The notes: generated by a model not told the origin, from the letters alone. Positions 7,745-14,339 are shown, counted from the stretch's first letter. The stretch: 48,970 nucleotides of DNA from a virus (IMGVR_UViG_3300033148_004880:1-48970); one strand, 5' to 3'. Numbers and translations are program-made.

Positions 7745-7900
7745 ATGAGAACGTTTTGGATAGTCAGCTTCGGCATCACGCCGGAGATCATCAGTGTTCC
7801 AGGACCGTGGGTAACGCGGCAGCACCTACCAAAGTCAGCCGTAGGACCGTTTTGGTCTTACAGGGAGGCGTTGTCAATGCTATACTTCTGGGCGAAGTAG
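7745..7900 (+). CDS. 51-residue early protein, unknown
   Basis: A short frame MRTFWIVSFG...LSMLYFWAK preceded by GGAAGGGAGGTG at ideal spacing. It is preferred over a longer overlapping frame (7666-8004) whose start lies inside the preceding gene and which has no ribosome binding site. Aromatic-rich; no motif. Last gene before the origin-like non-coding block. Confidence 0.7.
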   Translation: MRTFWIVSFGITPEIISVPGPWVTRQHLPKSAVGPFWSYREALSMLYFWAK

Positions 7901-7930
7901 CAAGTGCAAGCAAGGCTTGCAAGAAAAAGG

Positions 7931-7956
7931 GCCTAGGTGGTAAGAACTGCCTAGGC
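7931..7956 (+). terminator. Terminator-like stem-loop
   Basis: GCCTAGG (7931-7937) pairs with CCTAGGC (7950-7956), followed by TTTCGT and a T-rich tract, 30 bp after the stop of the 51-residue gene. Confidence 0.5.
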
Positions 7957-7971
7957 TTTCGTGCGTTTGGA

Positions 7972-7998
7972 CTGTTTGTATTGTTTGCATTGTTTGCA
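7972..7998. repeat. Three tandem 9-mers (iteron-like)
   Basis: CTGTTTGTA, TTGTTTGCA, TTGTTTGCA in direct succession. Exact 9-bp periodicity with two mismatches in the first unit. Confidence 0.75.
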
Positions 7999-8168
7999 AC
8001 GTAACCCTCTCAGCCCTGCCTTCCCATTTTTGGCAAATCCATAGTTCAACTAGTAGTTAGTCTGAACAACTGTGGTCAGATCTAAGGCTTAGGGCCTTAA
8101 ATCCACAAAAAAAAATATTTAAAGGAAGAAGGGAAAAGAAAGAGAACTGTTCTCCCCCTCTTCTCGTT

Positions 8169-8193
8169 ACTTCGTTCATAAAATGAACATAGT
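8169..8193. repeat. Dispersed 25-bp palindrome, copy 3
   Basis: Arms ACTTCGTTCA and TGAACATAGT around TAAAA; matches the consensus exactly. Lies between the A-run and the G-quadruplex motif. Confidence 0.9.
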
Positions 8194-8224
8194 TGAGCAG
8201 GCCTGACACTACGCGGTTGTTAAT

Positions 8225-8247
8225 GGAGGGAGGGAGGGGAGGGAGGG
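8225..8247 (+). other. G-quadruplex motif
   Basis: Five tracts of three or four G separated by single A residues (8228-8247), preceded by a GG. Single-base loops favour a very stable parallel quadruplex in DNA or RNA. Confidence 0.8.
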
Positions 8248-8332
8248 TTACATCGCAATCAATACATACAAACACACACACAACACCACAAGTCAACTCA
8301 ATACACTCACCCAATTTCCACCAAATATTAGC

Positions 8333-8361
8333 TTGAAAACTACGTTCCAATATGATATGAT
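8333..8361 (+). promoter_or_regulatory. Rightward promoter ahead of the 175-residue gene
   Basis: TTGAAA (8333-8338), 17-bp spacer, TATGAT (8356-8361). The ATG at 8390 is 28 bp downstream. Confidence 0.75.
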
Positions 8362-8389
8362 AGTCTAAACAATGAGAAGGGGGTGTATC

Positions 8390-8917
8390 ATGTATCGACA
8401 AGAAGCAAACGACGCAATGGTTCAGACAAGGGTAAAGAGCACCACGCTGGCCACAGTAGCACGATTCTTCGCTCTGAAGGGCGTGATAATAATGAGCAAG
8501 AGCTTCCTCATGCGCCTGGTCTTGGAGCAGTTCGAAGGGATGCTGATCAAAAATGGGCTGACAGAGCGCGTGACGGATATCGTAGACGCACGTAGAATCT
8601 TGACAAAGCTCGGGCTTGAGAATCTGAATCCTGCCGGACGTCTAGGCAGGAACTTTATGGAAGAACAGCAGCGTGCAGTTTACGACTTTGAAGGTTGGGA
8701 TCCTTCGGAGCTGACCGCGCATACAACTAAGGCGAACATAAACAAAGAGGCTGAAGAGATGGAAGAGCTAGCAAAAGATCCAGCGAGACTACTGCAACGC
8801 ATGGAGGAGCACCTAGCTCCACGCGTCGACAAACAGGCCGCACGCTCGAAGGCCGAGCACGACGAGCTTGGCAACGTCAGCGACGTCCCGGTAATAGAAA
8901 AGCCTGAAACTTCCTGA
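8390..8917 (+). CDS. Possible ribbon-helix-helix-like DNA-binding protein
   Basis: A 175-residue protein. The start at 8390 is chosen because GAAGGGGG lies 6 bp upstream and a promoter just before it. Residues about 10-50 (VQTRVKSTTLATVARFFALKG, then SKSFLMRLVLEQF) read as a strand followed by two helices, a pattern seen in ribbon-helix-helix or related small DNA binders; the rest is a long charged helical tail rich in Glu and Lys. It is placed directly beside the origin-like block, so an origin-binding or regulatory role is attractive, but the motif is weak. Confidence 0.75.
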   Translation: MYRQEANDAMVQTRVKSTTLATVARFFALKGVIIMSKSFLMRLVLEQFEGMLIKNGLTERVTDIVDARRILTKLGLENLNPAGRLGRNFMEEQQRAVYDFEGWDPSELTAHTTKANINKEAEEMEELAKDPARLLQRMEEHLAPRVDKQAARSKAEHDELGNVSDVPVIEKPETS

Positions 8918-8947
8918 CCTCAATATTGTGTAGAACGAAAAAAACAT

Positions 8948-8976
8948 TTGACATCTGCATTTGATTATGGTATACT
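8948..8976 (+). promoter_or_regulatory. Near-consensus promoter
   Basis: TTGACA (8948-8953), 17-bp spacer, TATACT (8971-8976), 30 bp before the ATG at 9007. Confidence 0.85.
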
Positions 8977-9006
8977 GAGTCAAACAATCAAGAATGGAGG
9001 AAAGTC

Positions 9007-9216
9007 ATGATAAAAGTTCAAAAGCACTGGCAGGGAGAACTTCCCTCCAAGTGCGATGTATGCGGCGGGTCGCTTACGCAAGGATTCGTCGATGGTAGGA
9101 CCGTTTACGGTCCTTGGGCTATTATGTGTCCCAGATGTCACTTTGAAGTAGGCCAAGGGGTCGGGCTCGGCAAAGGCCAGCAGTACAGTGCTGAGGGCGT
9201 TAAGGTCGCAGGATAG
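9007..9216 (+). CDS. Small zinc-ribbon protein
   Basis: A 69-residue protein with CDVCGG (16-21) and CPRCHF (41-46), two Cys-x2-Cys knuckles about 23 residues apart, typical of a zinc ribbon. The C-terminal GLGKGQQY is common in tiny phage zinc proteins. Driven by the strong promoter at 8948-8976. Function unknown; such ribbons bind nucleic acid or polymerase. Confidence 0.8.
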   Translation: MIKVQKHWQGELPSKCDVCGGSLTQGFVDGRTVYGPWAIMCPRCHFEVGQGVGLGKGQQYSAEGVKVAG

Positions 9217-9243
9217 TCGTCAACATTTAGGAAGGAGGTGCTA

Positions 9244-9690
9244 GTGGGAAAGACGAAGTACAAGGGAATGCGTATAAACTACCAGCCTGGCCAGAAGGTC
9301 AAGGTCATGCTTGGCCACGACTGGTACGACGCTGAGGTAGTGAAGAGCAATAAGAAAACTGTGGTAGTGAGAACATTGTTCTCGAAGACAAAGTATCGAC
9401 GGGTTCCGGCCGCAGAGAAACTGGTCGAGAACGGCGGTGTTATGGAAGACATCGCCCTAGGCCACCCGAAGGCCGTGCTTGAATCTTATACCGTCAGTGG
9501 AACAAAAGTCGTCAAGCTGCCACGGACAAGAGTCAAACCGACAAGTGAACCAGAGCCTTCTCCAACGCCAGCACCACAGGAGACGGTTGATGAGGAGGCT
9601 CTGGCTCTGATCGTTGAGGAACAAAAGGCCGAAACCAAGTCTGAAACGGCCGCTGATGTTCTGGCCGAGTTGGAGAAGATGTTAGAATGA
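9244..9690 (+). CDS. SH3-like basic domain with acidic tail, unknown
   Basis: A 148-residue protein. The GTG at 9244 is chosen because AAGGAGG (9232-9238) sits 5 bp before it. The N-terminal 60 residues (GQKVKVMLGHDWYDAEVVKSN) resemble a small beta-barrel with a GxxVxV...WYDAEVV pattern; residues about 100-115 are Pro/Thr rich, then an acidic helix closes the protein. It could bind nucleic acid with the barrel. Stop and next start overlap as ATGA. Confidence 0.7.
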   Translation: MGKTKYKGMRINYQPGQKVKVMLGHDWYDAEVVKSNKKTVVVRTLFSKTKYRRVPAAEKLVENGGVMEDIALGHPKAVLESYTVSGTKVVKLPRTRVKPTSEPEPSPTPAPQETVDEEALALIVEEQKAETKSETAADVLAELEKMLE

Positions 9691-9857
9691 AAACAAAGCC
9701 AGCTCAAATAAAGTGTCGGTTCTGCGACTGGAGCACGAACAAATGGAGGACAACGAAGCGAGGCAAGCGCGTGGAAGGATACACCAAACTGCGTCAGCAT
9801 GTAGAATTTCACCATTCGGAGAAGCTTAAGGAGATCAACAGTCGATTGGAGACCTAG
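9687..9857 (+). CDS. 56-residue C2H2-type zinc finger protein
   Basis: A short frame coupled by ATGA to the preceding gene. CRFCDW (10-15) and LRQHVEFHH (about 36-44) give a Cys-x2-Cys plus two or three His residues, a classical C2H2-like arrangement, with many Lys/Arg. A small DNA- or RNA-binding protein is likely; the target is unknown. Confidence 0.75.
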   Translation: MKTKPAQIKCRFCDWSTNKWRTTKRGKRVEGYTKLRQHVEFHHSEKLKEINSRLET

Positions 9858-9866
9858 TGTTGAAGG

Positions 9867-9910
9867 GGCGTCCGGGAACTTTTATTGACTCTTTCCTCCG
9901 CCCGGGCGTT
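9867..9910 (+). terminator. Possible attenuator stem
   Basis: GGCGTCCGGG (9867-9876) and CCCGGGCGTT (9901-9910) can pair with wobble positions, loop 24 nt. A second small hairpin TGAGCA/TGCTCA follows (9914-9927), just before a ribosome binding site. Confidence 0.45.
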
Positions 9911-9945
9911 CTTTGAGCATTTGCTCAAGGAAGGAGGTGAATAAT

Positions 9946-10146
9946 ATGGAAGGATACATAGTCCAGTGGTACGACCCTGCAACAAAGGCCTGGAGAAATC
10001 ATGGCAAGTACACGACCGACCAACTTAAAGCGAGAGGATGGGCTAACGCACTATTTAAGCTCAAGGTTGGCGGAATGGCCGTCAGGGTTAGACACGAAGA
10101 AACTATCTACAACATCAAAAGTGTGAAGGAGGATCAACATGGCTAA
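9946..10146 (+). CDS. Small early protein, unknown
   Basis: A 66-residue protein (MEGYIVQWYDPATKAWRNHG) starting at 9946, since GGAAGGAGGTG is 6 bp upstream; a longer upstream start (9913) would bury that site. Strand-helix-strand pattern with many aromatic residues, resembling other tiny strand-rich products of this cluster. Overlaps the next gene by 8 bp. Confidence 0.75.
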   Translation: MEGYIVQWYDPATKAWRNHGKYTTDQLKARGWANALFKLKVGGMAVRVRHEETIYNIKSVKEDQHG

Positions 10147-10369
10147 AACTAAACTACGACGTCGCCGTCGAACGCCGCGCAAGCCTAAGTTTCCAATCTC
10201 CAACATAACCGGCTTCCCTGCGGGAATGAGCCACGCGGACCTGCGCAGGAAGTTTCCTATTCTCAGGGCCTCGATTGCCGAGCACATTTTAGCTGACCGC
10301 AGGAAGATCCGCAACCTGATAGTATGCTTCCACTATCTGCCGTTCAAGGTCAGATACGATGGATTTTAA
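10139..10369 (+). CDS. Small highly basic protein
   Basis: A 76-residue protein opening with MAKTKLRRRRRTPRKPK, so the first 17 residues are largely Lys/Arg. The rest has a SHADLRRKFPILRASIAEHI helix and a hydrophobic end. AAGGAGG precedes the ATG. Very basic N-termini suggest nucleic-acid binding; nothing else is recognisable. Confidence 0.7.
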   Translation: MAKTKLRRRRRTPRKPKFPISNITGFPAGMSHADLRRKFPILRASIAEHILADRRKIRNLIVCFHYLPFKVRYDGF

Positions 10370-10372
10370 TCA

Positions 10373-10397
10373 ACTTCGTTCATAAAATGAACATAGT
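10373..10397. repeat. Dispersed 25-bp palindrome, copy 4
   Basis: Exact consensus arms around TAAAA. The right arm runs straight into GGGAGG, the ribosome binding site of the gene at 10409. Confidence 0.9.
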
Positions 10398-10408
10398 GGG
10401 AGGAAGAT

Positions 10409-10591
10409 ATGTTCGTGTATATCGTCGTAGACTCCGGAGCATGTTTCATTGTAAAAGTCTTTAAACATAGAATTCACGCTGAGGAATGTTGCGAGGATCT
10501 TGACCCAAACTGGGGACAGGATTCCCTCGTCAGCAACTACCAAATCATCACAGGAGTGTTGGAAGAGAACACGCCGCGGAGGGAAATATGA
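10409..10591 (+). CDS. Small early protein, unknown
   Basis: A 60-residue protein (MFVYIVVDSGACFIVKVFKH) with two strands and a Cys pair (ECCED). The ATG follows GGGAGG, which abuts a palindrome copy. It resembles the 6808 gene product in layout (strand-rich start, then a helix), but sequence identity is low. Overlaps the next gene by 4 bp. Confidence 0.7.
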   Translation: MFVYIVVDSGACFIVKVFKHRIHAEECCEDLDPNWGQDSLVSNYQIITGVLEENTPRREI

Positions 10592-10791
10592 AAGCATCAG
10601 AAGTCATAGCAGTCCTAAAGCAGTTCCCAGGATGTGAGGTCGTAACCCAAAGTCCAGATGAATACGACGAAGATGGAGAAATAACTAACTACTTAGACAA
10701 CAGTGTGCTAAAATCGAAGGCGTGCTTCGAGTCGGAGGGAGTAGTGTTTATCATCTTTGACAATGAGGAGGTAGAAGTGTACGATGTCTAA
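10588..10791 (+). CDS. Small acidic protein, unknown
   Basis: A 67-residue, strongly acidic protein (DEYDEDGEITNYLD; ends FDNEEVEVYDV). An ATGA overlap with the upstream gene and an 8-bp overlap downstream show tight coupling. Acidic early phage proteins can be DNA mimics or inhibitors, but this is only composition-based speculation. Confidence 0.7.
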   Translation: MKASEVIAVLKQFPGCEVVTQSPDEYDEDGEITNYLDNSVLKSKACFESEGVVFIIFDNEEVEVYDV

Positions 10792-11083
10792 CATGAGCTG
10801 GCATCAACGAGCTATGGACTGCCAACGGCGTCACGCAGTGATCTACCCTGAGTTCGTCAAGGCACGGAAGCGATATGAACGACTTGATCGCTGCTGTACT
10901 TATTGGGCAAATCGCGCACTGGAGGCAGACCGTAGGGCAAAGGAAGAGGAAGGGAACGTCACGTTCGTTCCGGCGGACGAGACGAAAGAAAGTATAAGGA
11001 GGGCCAAGGAAAGGTTCCAGCAAATGTTCGCGAAAATGTCGAAAGACCAGCAAGAAAAGCTGATCGCGGACCTTATGAAATGA
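10784..11083 (+). CDS. Small helical protein, unknown
   Basis: A 99-residue, mostly alpha-helical protein with many Arg, Lys and Glu (ARKRYERLDRCC; ESIRRAKERFQQMF). Starts 8 bp inside the preceding gene, after GAGGTAG. The C-terminal half could form a coiled coil. No known family recognised. Confidence 0.7.
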   Translation: MSNMSWHQRAMDCQRRHAVIYPEFVKARKRYERLDRCCTYWANRALEADRRAKEEEGNVTFVPADETKESIRRAKERFQQMFAKMSKDQQEKLIADLMK

Positions 11084-11095
11084 AAGGAGAACAAC

Positions 11096-11290
11096 ATGAA
11101 ACTAACTCGCAAGTTCACACTTGAACGGCCGGCGCGCAAAGCCGGTGGAGACAGGTACGCAGAGGAAGAACATCAAGGCGTTCAGCCGATGATGGGCATT
11201 GCGTACGTGAATCAAGGCGTGTCACGAACGGGAGGCATACCTGCACCAACCTTATGGATTACGGTCGACACCGAGCAGCCTAGTTATTAG
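11096..11290 (+). CDS. Small early protein, unknown
   Basis: A 64-residue protein with a basic first third (MKLTRKFTLERPARKAGG) and a neutral remainder. AAAGGAG lies 7 bp before the ATG. No motif. Confidence 0.65.
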   Translation: MKLTRKFTLERPARKAGGDRYAEEEHQGVQPMMGIAYVNQGVSRTGGIPAPTLWITVDTEQPSY

Positions 11291-11300
11291 CACTAGGCCG

Positions 11301-11356
11301 TTTCCGTAGTATTACGATTGGCCATTCTTCGGAGTGGCCTCTCGCAATAAAACGGA
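11301..11356 (+). promoter_or_regulatory. 5' leader hairpin touching a ribosome binding site
   Basis: A tight stem GGCCATTC/GAGTGGCC with a TTCG loop (11320-11339) is enclosed by TTTCCGT (11301-11307) and ACGGAAA (11350-11356). The right outer arm runs into AAAGGAGGTG of the gene at 11371, so folding could restrict ribosome access. Confidence 0.55.
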
Positions 11357-11370
11357 AAGGAGGTGATAAG

Positions 11371-11592
11371 ATGGAAATAATAAACTTCAGAGGCGCAAAG
11401 GCGCCAGCTTCGTATCTGGGAGACGGTGTTTATGCTATCTTCGATGGCTTCGGCATCTGGCTCCACATCAACGATCACGAAGCGCCAACGGACAGAGTGT
11501 ACCTCGAGCCTAAGGTGTTTCGAGCACTGCTGGAGTTCGAGAAGGTCTCCAGAAGCGAGGAAGTGCTGGAACGTTGTCAACAAGAAACCTAG
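11371..11592 (+). CDS. Small early protein, unknown
   Basis: A 73-residue beta-rich protein (FRGAKAPASYLGDGVYAIFD) ending in a charged helix. An ideal AAAGGAGGTG site precedes the ATG, within a leader that can form a double hairpin (11301-11356). Many small phage proteins share the GDGVYAxFDG-like turn; function unknown. Confidence 0.75.
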   Translation: MEIINFRGAKAPASYLGDGVYAIFDGFGIWLHINDHEAPTDRVYLEPKVFRALLEFEKVSRSEEVLERCQQET

Positions 11593-11610
11593 ACAAAGGG
11601 AGGTGACAAG

Positions 11611-11781
11611 ATGGAAATAATTGCGGACTTAATAGAGTGCCCTAAGTGTGGCAACCGCGCCGTGGAGCTCAAGGGCTATTTGAAGGACAAGTGGCTCGAG
11701 ACCTGTGGCATAGAAGCGTATTGCGACAAGTGTGAGTATTGCTTCTACCCTGACGAAGACACAGAGGACGAAGCCACTTAA
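11611..11781 (+). CDS. 56-residue zinc-binding protein
   Basis: A short frame with CPKCG (10-14) and CDKCEYC (about 38-44), giving two Cys pairs that can hold one zinc, then an acidic tail (YPDEDTEDEAT). GGGAGGTG lies upstream of the ATG. Likely a zinc ribbon; partner unknown. Confidence 0.75.
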   Translation: MEIIADLIECPKCGNRAVELKGYLKDKWLETCGIEAYCDKCEYCFYPDEDTEDEAT

Positions 11782-11824
11782 CTTTCACATTCGCTGCACT
11801 TACCTACAAGAAAGGAGAAGGAAG

Positions 11825-12334
11825 ATGGCAAAGGATCATGAAGTAGAGAAAGTTTGGGAATCAAAGGAGGGACTTACTTGCGTGGTGATAATGACGCGCT
11901 TTGGACATAGATGTGGTTACGTCGGCGTCCCGACCAAGCACCCACTATATGGTAAGGCCTACGACAAGAGCTGCCGTTGCCTAGTGAAGCAGCTGGAACA
12001 GCTCAAGCAAGGACCTATTGGGAAGAGGGGAATCATCCCTGTGGTCTGTTGGGACGGGAAGAAAGCCACACCAGAGATCGTCTTCGACGTTCACGGTGGA
12101 CTCACGTATTCCAGCCGTAAGAAGGGTGATGATCACCCCATTTCGCAACGAGGCACTTGGTGGTTCGGCTACGACTGCGCCCACGCGGGGGACGCCAAGG
12201 ATCTCAGCGTCGCCGATGAAACAATCAGGGAGTTAGAGGCGAGGTTCCCTACTGGTGGAGTGATCAGGACACTCGAGTACTGCGTGGCCGAGTGTGAGAG
12301 TCTGTCCGAGCAGCTTGCAGCTGTTAAGAAATGA
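11825..12334 (+). CDS. Phage protein with GYVGVPxxHPLYG and VHGGLTYS motifs
   Basis: A 169-residue protein. The start at 11825 is taken because AAAGGAGAAGG lies just before it; a longer upstream frame has no site and overlaps the previous gene. Motifs GYVGVPTKHPLYGKAY, DVHGGLTYS and WWFGYDCAHAGDA, then EYCVAECESLSEQL at the end. This pattern is shared by a widespread phage and bacterial family of unknown function. Conserved His, Cys and Asp residues could form a metal or active site. Confidence 0.8.
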   Translation: MAKDHEVEKVWESKEGLTCVVIMTRFGHRCGYVGVPTKHPLYGKAYDKSCRCLVKQLEQLKQGPIGKRGIIPVVCWDGKKATPEIVFDVHGGLTYSSRKKGDDHPISQRGTWWFGYDCAHAGDAKDLSVADETIRELEARFPTGGVIRTLEYCVAECESLSEQLAAVKK

Positions 12335-12340
12335 ACATCA

Positions 12341-12365
12341 ACTTCGTTCATTTTTTGAACAAAGA
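12341..12365. repeat. Dispersed 25-bp palindrome, copy 5
   Basis: Arms ACTTCGTTCA and TGAACAAAGA around TTTTT. The upstream ATGAAC at the stop codon of the preceding gene can also pair with GTTCAT, followed by a T-run, so this copy may double as a terminator. Confidence 0.85.
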
Positions 12366-12415
12366 AACATTAAACTAAGTCTGCATTAGGATATGTATTT
12401 CCACCAATTATTACA

Positions 12416-12444
12416 TTGACAACTAACTAACATTGTGATATGAT
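12416..12444 (+). promoter_or_regulatory. Near-consensus promoter
   Basis: TTGACA (12416-12421), 17-bp spacer, TATGAT (12439-12444). Drives the 125-residue gene at 12556 through a leader of about 100 nt. Confidence 0.85.
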
Positions 12445-12458
12445 GCCTTTGTCATATC
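12437..12458. promoter_or_regulatory. Operator-like palindrome over the -10 box
   Basis: GATATGA (12437-12443) and TCATATC (12452-12458), 8-bp centre. The left arm overlaps the -10 hexamer, a classical repressor placement. Confidence 0.6.
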
Positions 12459-12477
12459 ATGAGAAAGGAGGCAAGAC

Positions 12478-12486
12478 ATGAACTAA
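12478..12486 (+). other. Two-codon minigene ATG-AAC-TAA
   Basis: A perfect AAAGGAGG (12464-12471) lies 6 bp before an ATG followed by one codon and a stop, in the leader of the 12556 gene. It is the only use visible for this very strong ribosome binding site. Confidence 0.5.
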
Positions 12487-12555
12487 TCTAATCTAACTGT
12501 TCCTTCCAAAAAAACTAAAACCTATCAACAAGAACCTTAACAAGGAGAACAAATC

Positions 12556-12933
12556 ATGACAGATACAGAGGTTAAAGCCAAGAAGAAGGTTGGCAACGAA
12601 GACAGAGAAGCTACAATTTATGTAGACTTCGGTGAGGATCTGGAAGACGCCATCACCAAGTTCGGCGAGGGCGTTGTGTTTTCAAACTTCAAAGCCAGTG
12701 CGAAGATCACGGCTCAGGCCGCGATACGGCGCTATCTTGAGGCAGGCAAAACGGCTGAGGAGATTGTCAAACTTATGGCCGCCTGGAAGCCAGGTGTCGC
12801 TATCGAGCGCGTAAGCGATCCAGTCGCCGCCTTCAAGGCCAAATTTGCAGCAATGAGTCCGGAGGAGCAGATTGCTGCTCTGGCAGACTTGAAGAAGGAC
12901 ATCAAGGCTGCCGGAGGTGGAACGGCAGACTAA
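12556..12933 (+). CDS. Early protein with KAKF-AM-EE domain (paralogue B)
   Basis: A 125-residue paralogue of the protein at 7077-7418: shared SDPVAAFKAKFAAMSPEEQI region and an N-terminal strand EATIYVDF. An extra helix segment (IRRYLEAGKTAEEIVKLMA) and an Ala/Gly-rich end are specific to this copy. Both genes stand alone with their own elaborate leaders, suggesting high, regulated expression. Family is common in related uncultured phages but function is unknown. Confidence 0.8.
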   Translation: MTDTEVKAKKKVGNEDREATIYVDFGEDLEDAITKFGEGVVFSNFKASAKITAQAAIRRYLEAGKTAEEIVKLMAAWKPGVAIERVSDPVAAFKAKFAAMSPEEQIAALADLKKDIKAAGGGTAD

Positions 12934-12946
12934 GGCTCGCTCAACT

Positions 12947-12993
12947 GACAATGAAAAGGGTGAGGGGTAACTCCCTTGCCCTTTTAAATTGTC
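12947..12993 (+). terminator. Strong terminator-like stem-loop
   Basis: GACAAT...AAAAGGG on the left pairs with CCCTTTT...ATTGTC on the right, with an inner GGG/CCC. The 3' side contains CCCTTTTAAATTG, 14 bp after the stop of the 125-residue gene. Confidence 0.7.
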
Positions 12994-13031
12994 TCTAATT
13001 CCCACAACAAAATAAATAAGGGAGAAGAAAG

Positions 13032-13274
13032 ATGAAAAAGGTGAAGAACATACGACAAGCATTCAGTATTATGAAGAAAAGATTTCCTGATGGCTACGTA
13101 GCAGCTAGAATGGAGCTGCGTGCGTATCCTGGATTGAAGGACGGAACCGACAGACGAGTGTATACCGAGTCGCCAAAGGAGGAAGGAAAAGACTACGGAA
13201 TCGCAGGAAGCGGCGAGACTTGGGACGAGGCCTTCGCTGAGCTTGACGCAAAACTGGGGACTTTCGATGAATAG
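13032..13274 (+). CDS. Small early protein, unknown
   Basis: An 80-residue protein with a basic start (MKKVKNIRQAFSIMKKRF) and a final GETWDEAFAELDAKLG helix. The pattern of a strand followed by GxTWdeAfaeL is frequent in small phage proteins of unknown role. GGGAGAAG precedes the ATG. It overlaps the ligase start by 8 bp. Confidence 0.75.
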   Translation: MKKVKNIRQAFSIMKKRFPDGYVAARMELRAYPGLKDGTDRRVYTESPKEEGKDYGIAGSGETWDEAFAELDAKLGTFDE

Positions 13275-14133
13275 CCACCAATGGACTAGACGCTCCGGAA
13301 TAATGCTATGTTATCCGTTCGAGGAGAAGCGCCTCGCTCGATGGAATCCGCCCTACTTAGTCCAACCGAAGTTCGATGGCGAACGGTGTAGGGCAGTCCG
13401 CGTGGGTGGAGCGTACCTTCTACTGTCAAGTGAGGAAAATGTGATCGTATCCGTGCCTCACATCAACGAGGCAGCAGACAAGCTACTAACTTCCCATGAG
13501 CTTGATGGTGAGCTCTACGTTCATGGCTGGTCGTTCGAGGAAATCCACTCTGTCGTCAGCCGCACCAAGAACCTCCATCCTGACTATCAGGCAATAAACT
13601 TTCATGTATTCGATGTAGTCGTCGGCGGTCCGCAATACGTACGTTCAAAGGTAGTCCCGGAACTGAACCTAAAGCCGCCGCTGTTCTCAGTGCCAACCGT
13701 TCCGTGTTGGACACTCGACGACATCATGAAAACCTACGACCAACTGATCGAGCAGGGCTACGAGGGCATCGTTGTACGACACATCGACAACGAGTACATC
13801 CGCCGTCGCTCACCATTAGTGATGAAGTTCAAACCTAAGAAGGATAACTTCTATGAGATCATTGACTACAAAGAAGAGATTGACAAGGAAGGCCATCCTA
13901 AAGGAAGGCTTGGCGCTCTCGTTTGTCGCGGTTCCGACGAAACGATCTTCAGTGTTGGAAGTGGACTTACAGACGAGGATCGTGAGACCATCTGGAGCAC
14001 CAGGGAAGAGCTTGCTGGAAAGCTCTGCCACGTCCAGTACCAACATCTTACACCAGGAAAGGGCGTCCCGCGCTTCCCAGTGTTCATAAGTGTAGTTAAC
14101 AAGCCAACAGAAAACAGGGAGATGCCGCTATGA
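13267..14133 (+). CDS. ATP-dependent DNA ligase
   Basis: A 288-residue protein. Nucleotidyltransferase motifs in order: I QPKFDGER with lysine nucleophile K35, III LDGELYVHG (E82), IIIa NFHVFDV (111-117), IV GYEGIVVRH (E166) and V VMKFKP (K187, K189), followed by an OB-fold-like C-terminus. A minimal ligase of this size seals nicks during replication and repair. The ATG at 13267 sits inside the preceding gene; upstream TGGGGA is only a fair ribosome site, so coupling is likely. Overlaps the next gene by ATGA. Confidence 0.92.
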   Translation: MNSHQWTRRSGIMLCYPFEEKRLARWNPPYLVQPKFDGERCRAVRVGGAYLLLSSEENVIVSVPHINEAADKLLTSHELDGELYVHGWSFEEIHSVVSRTKNLHPDYQAINFHVFDVVVGGPQYVRSKVVPELNLKPPLFSVPTVPCWTLDDIMKTYDQLIEQGYEGIVVRHIDNEYIRRRSPLVMKFKPKKDNFYEIIDYKEEIDKEGHPKGRLGALVCRGSDETIFSVGSGLTDEDRETIWSTREELAGKLCHVQYQHLTPGKGVPRFPVFISVVNKPTENREMPL

Positions 14134-14339
14134 GAGGAGCTTACCACCCACGCGCCACGGAGGAACAAACCGCGCGGATTCTAAAGCTTAAAAAGCAGGG
14201 CCTGAGCACTGCCATCGTTTCTCGCCGACTTGGCCTTTCGGTGTGGACGATTAACTCTGTGGTAAGGAAAGAAAAGGAGAAGAAAGATGAGAAAGGTATT
14301 CGTAGTCAACCGCGGATGTCACGATCACTCGGACGCTGA
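14130..14339 (+). CDS. Small helix-turn-helix protein
   Basis: A 69-residue protein. Residues about 10-48 (TEEQTARILKLKKQG, LSTAIVSRRLGLSVWTINSVV) form a clear resolvase/sigma-type helix-turn-helix, followed by a basic tail. It is the clearest small DNA-binding regulator candidate in the early unit and could be the ligand of one of the operators seen here. Coupled to the ligase by ATGA and overlapping the next gene by 53 bp. Confidence 0.75.
   Translation: MRGAYHPRATEEQTARILKLKKQGLSTAIVSRRLGLSVWTINSVVRKEKEKKDEKGIRSQPRMSRSLGR

Larger units (their letters stand above)
7901..8389. other. Non-coding origin-like block
   Basis: Almost 490 bp with no credible gene. In order: a GCAAG/CTTGC hairpin (7906-7920), a terminator-like stem (7931-7956), three tandem 9-mers (7972-7998), an A-run leading into AATATTTAAA (about 8105-8121), a purine-rich stretch, a copy of the dispersed palindrome (8169-8193), a G-quadruplex motif (8225-8247), a C/A-rich segment with a CACACACA run (about 8270-8282) and a promoter (8333-8361). 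Tandem repeats next to an A/T-rich segment are typical of replication origins, but no initiator site is identified. Confidence 0.5.

Noticed and set aside
7666-8004. Longer plus-strand frame over the 51-residue gene
   Set aside because: Its start is inside the preceding gene without a ribosome site, while the 7745 frame has an ideal one.
8264-8292. CA-rich segment as a microsatellite of interest
   Set aside because: Only a few CA units; noted as part of the origin-like block rather than a separate repeat.
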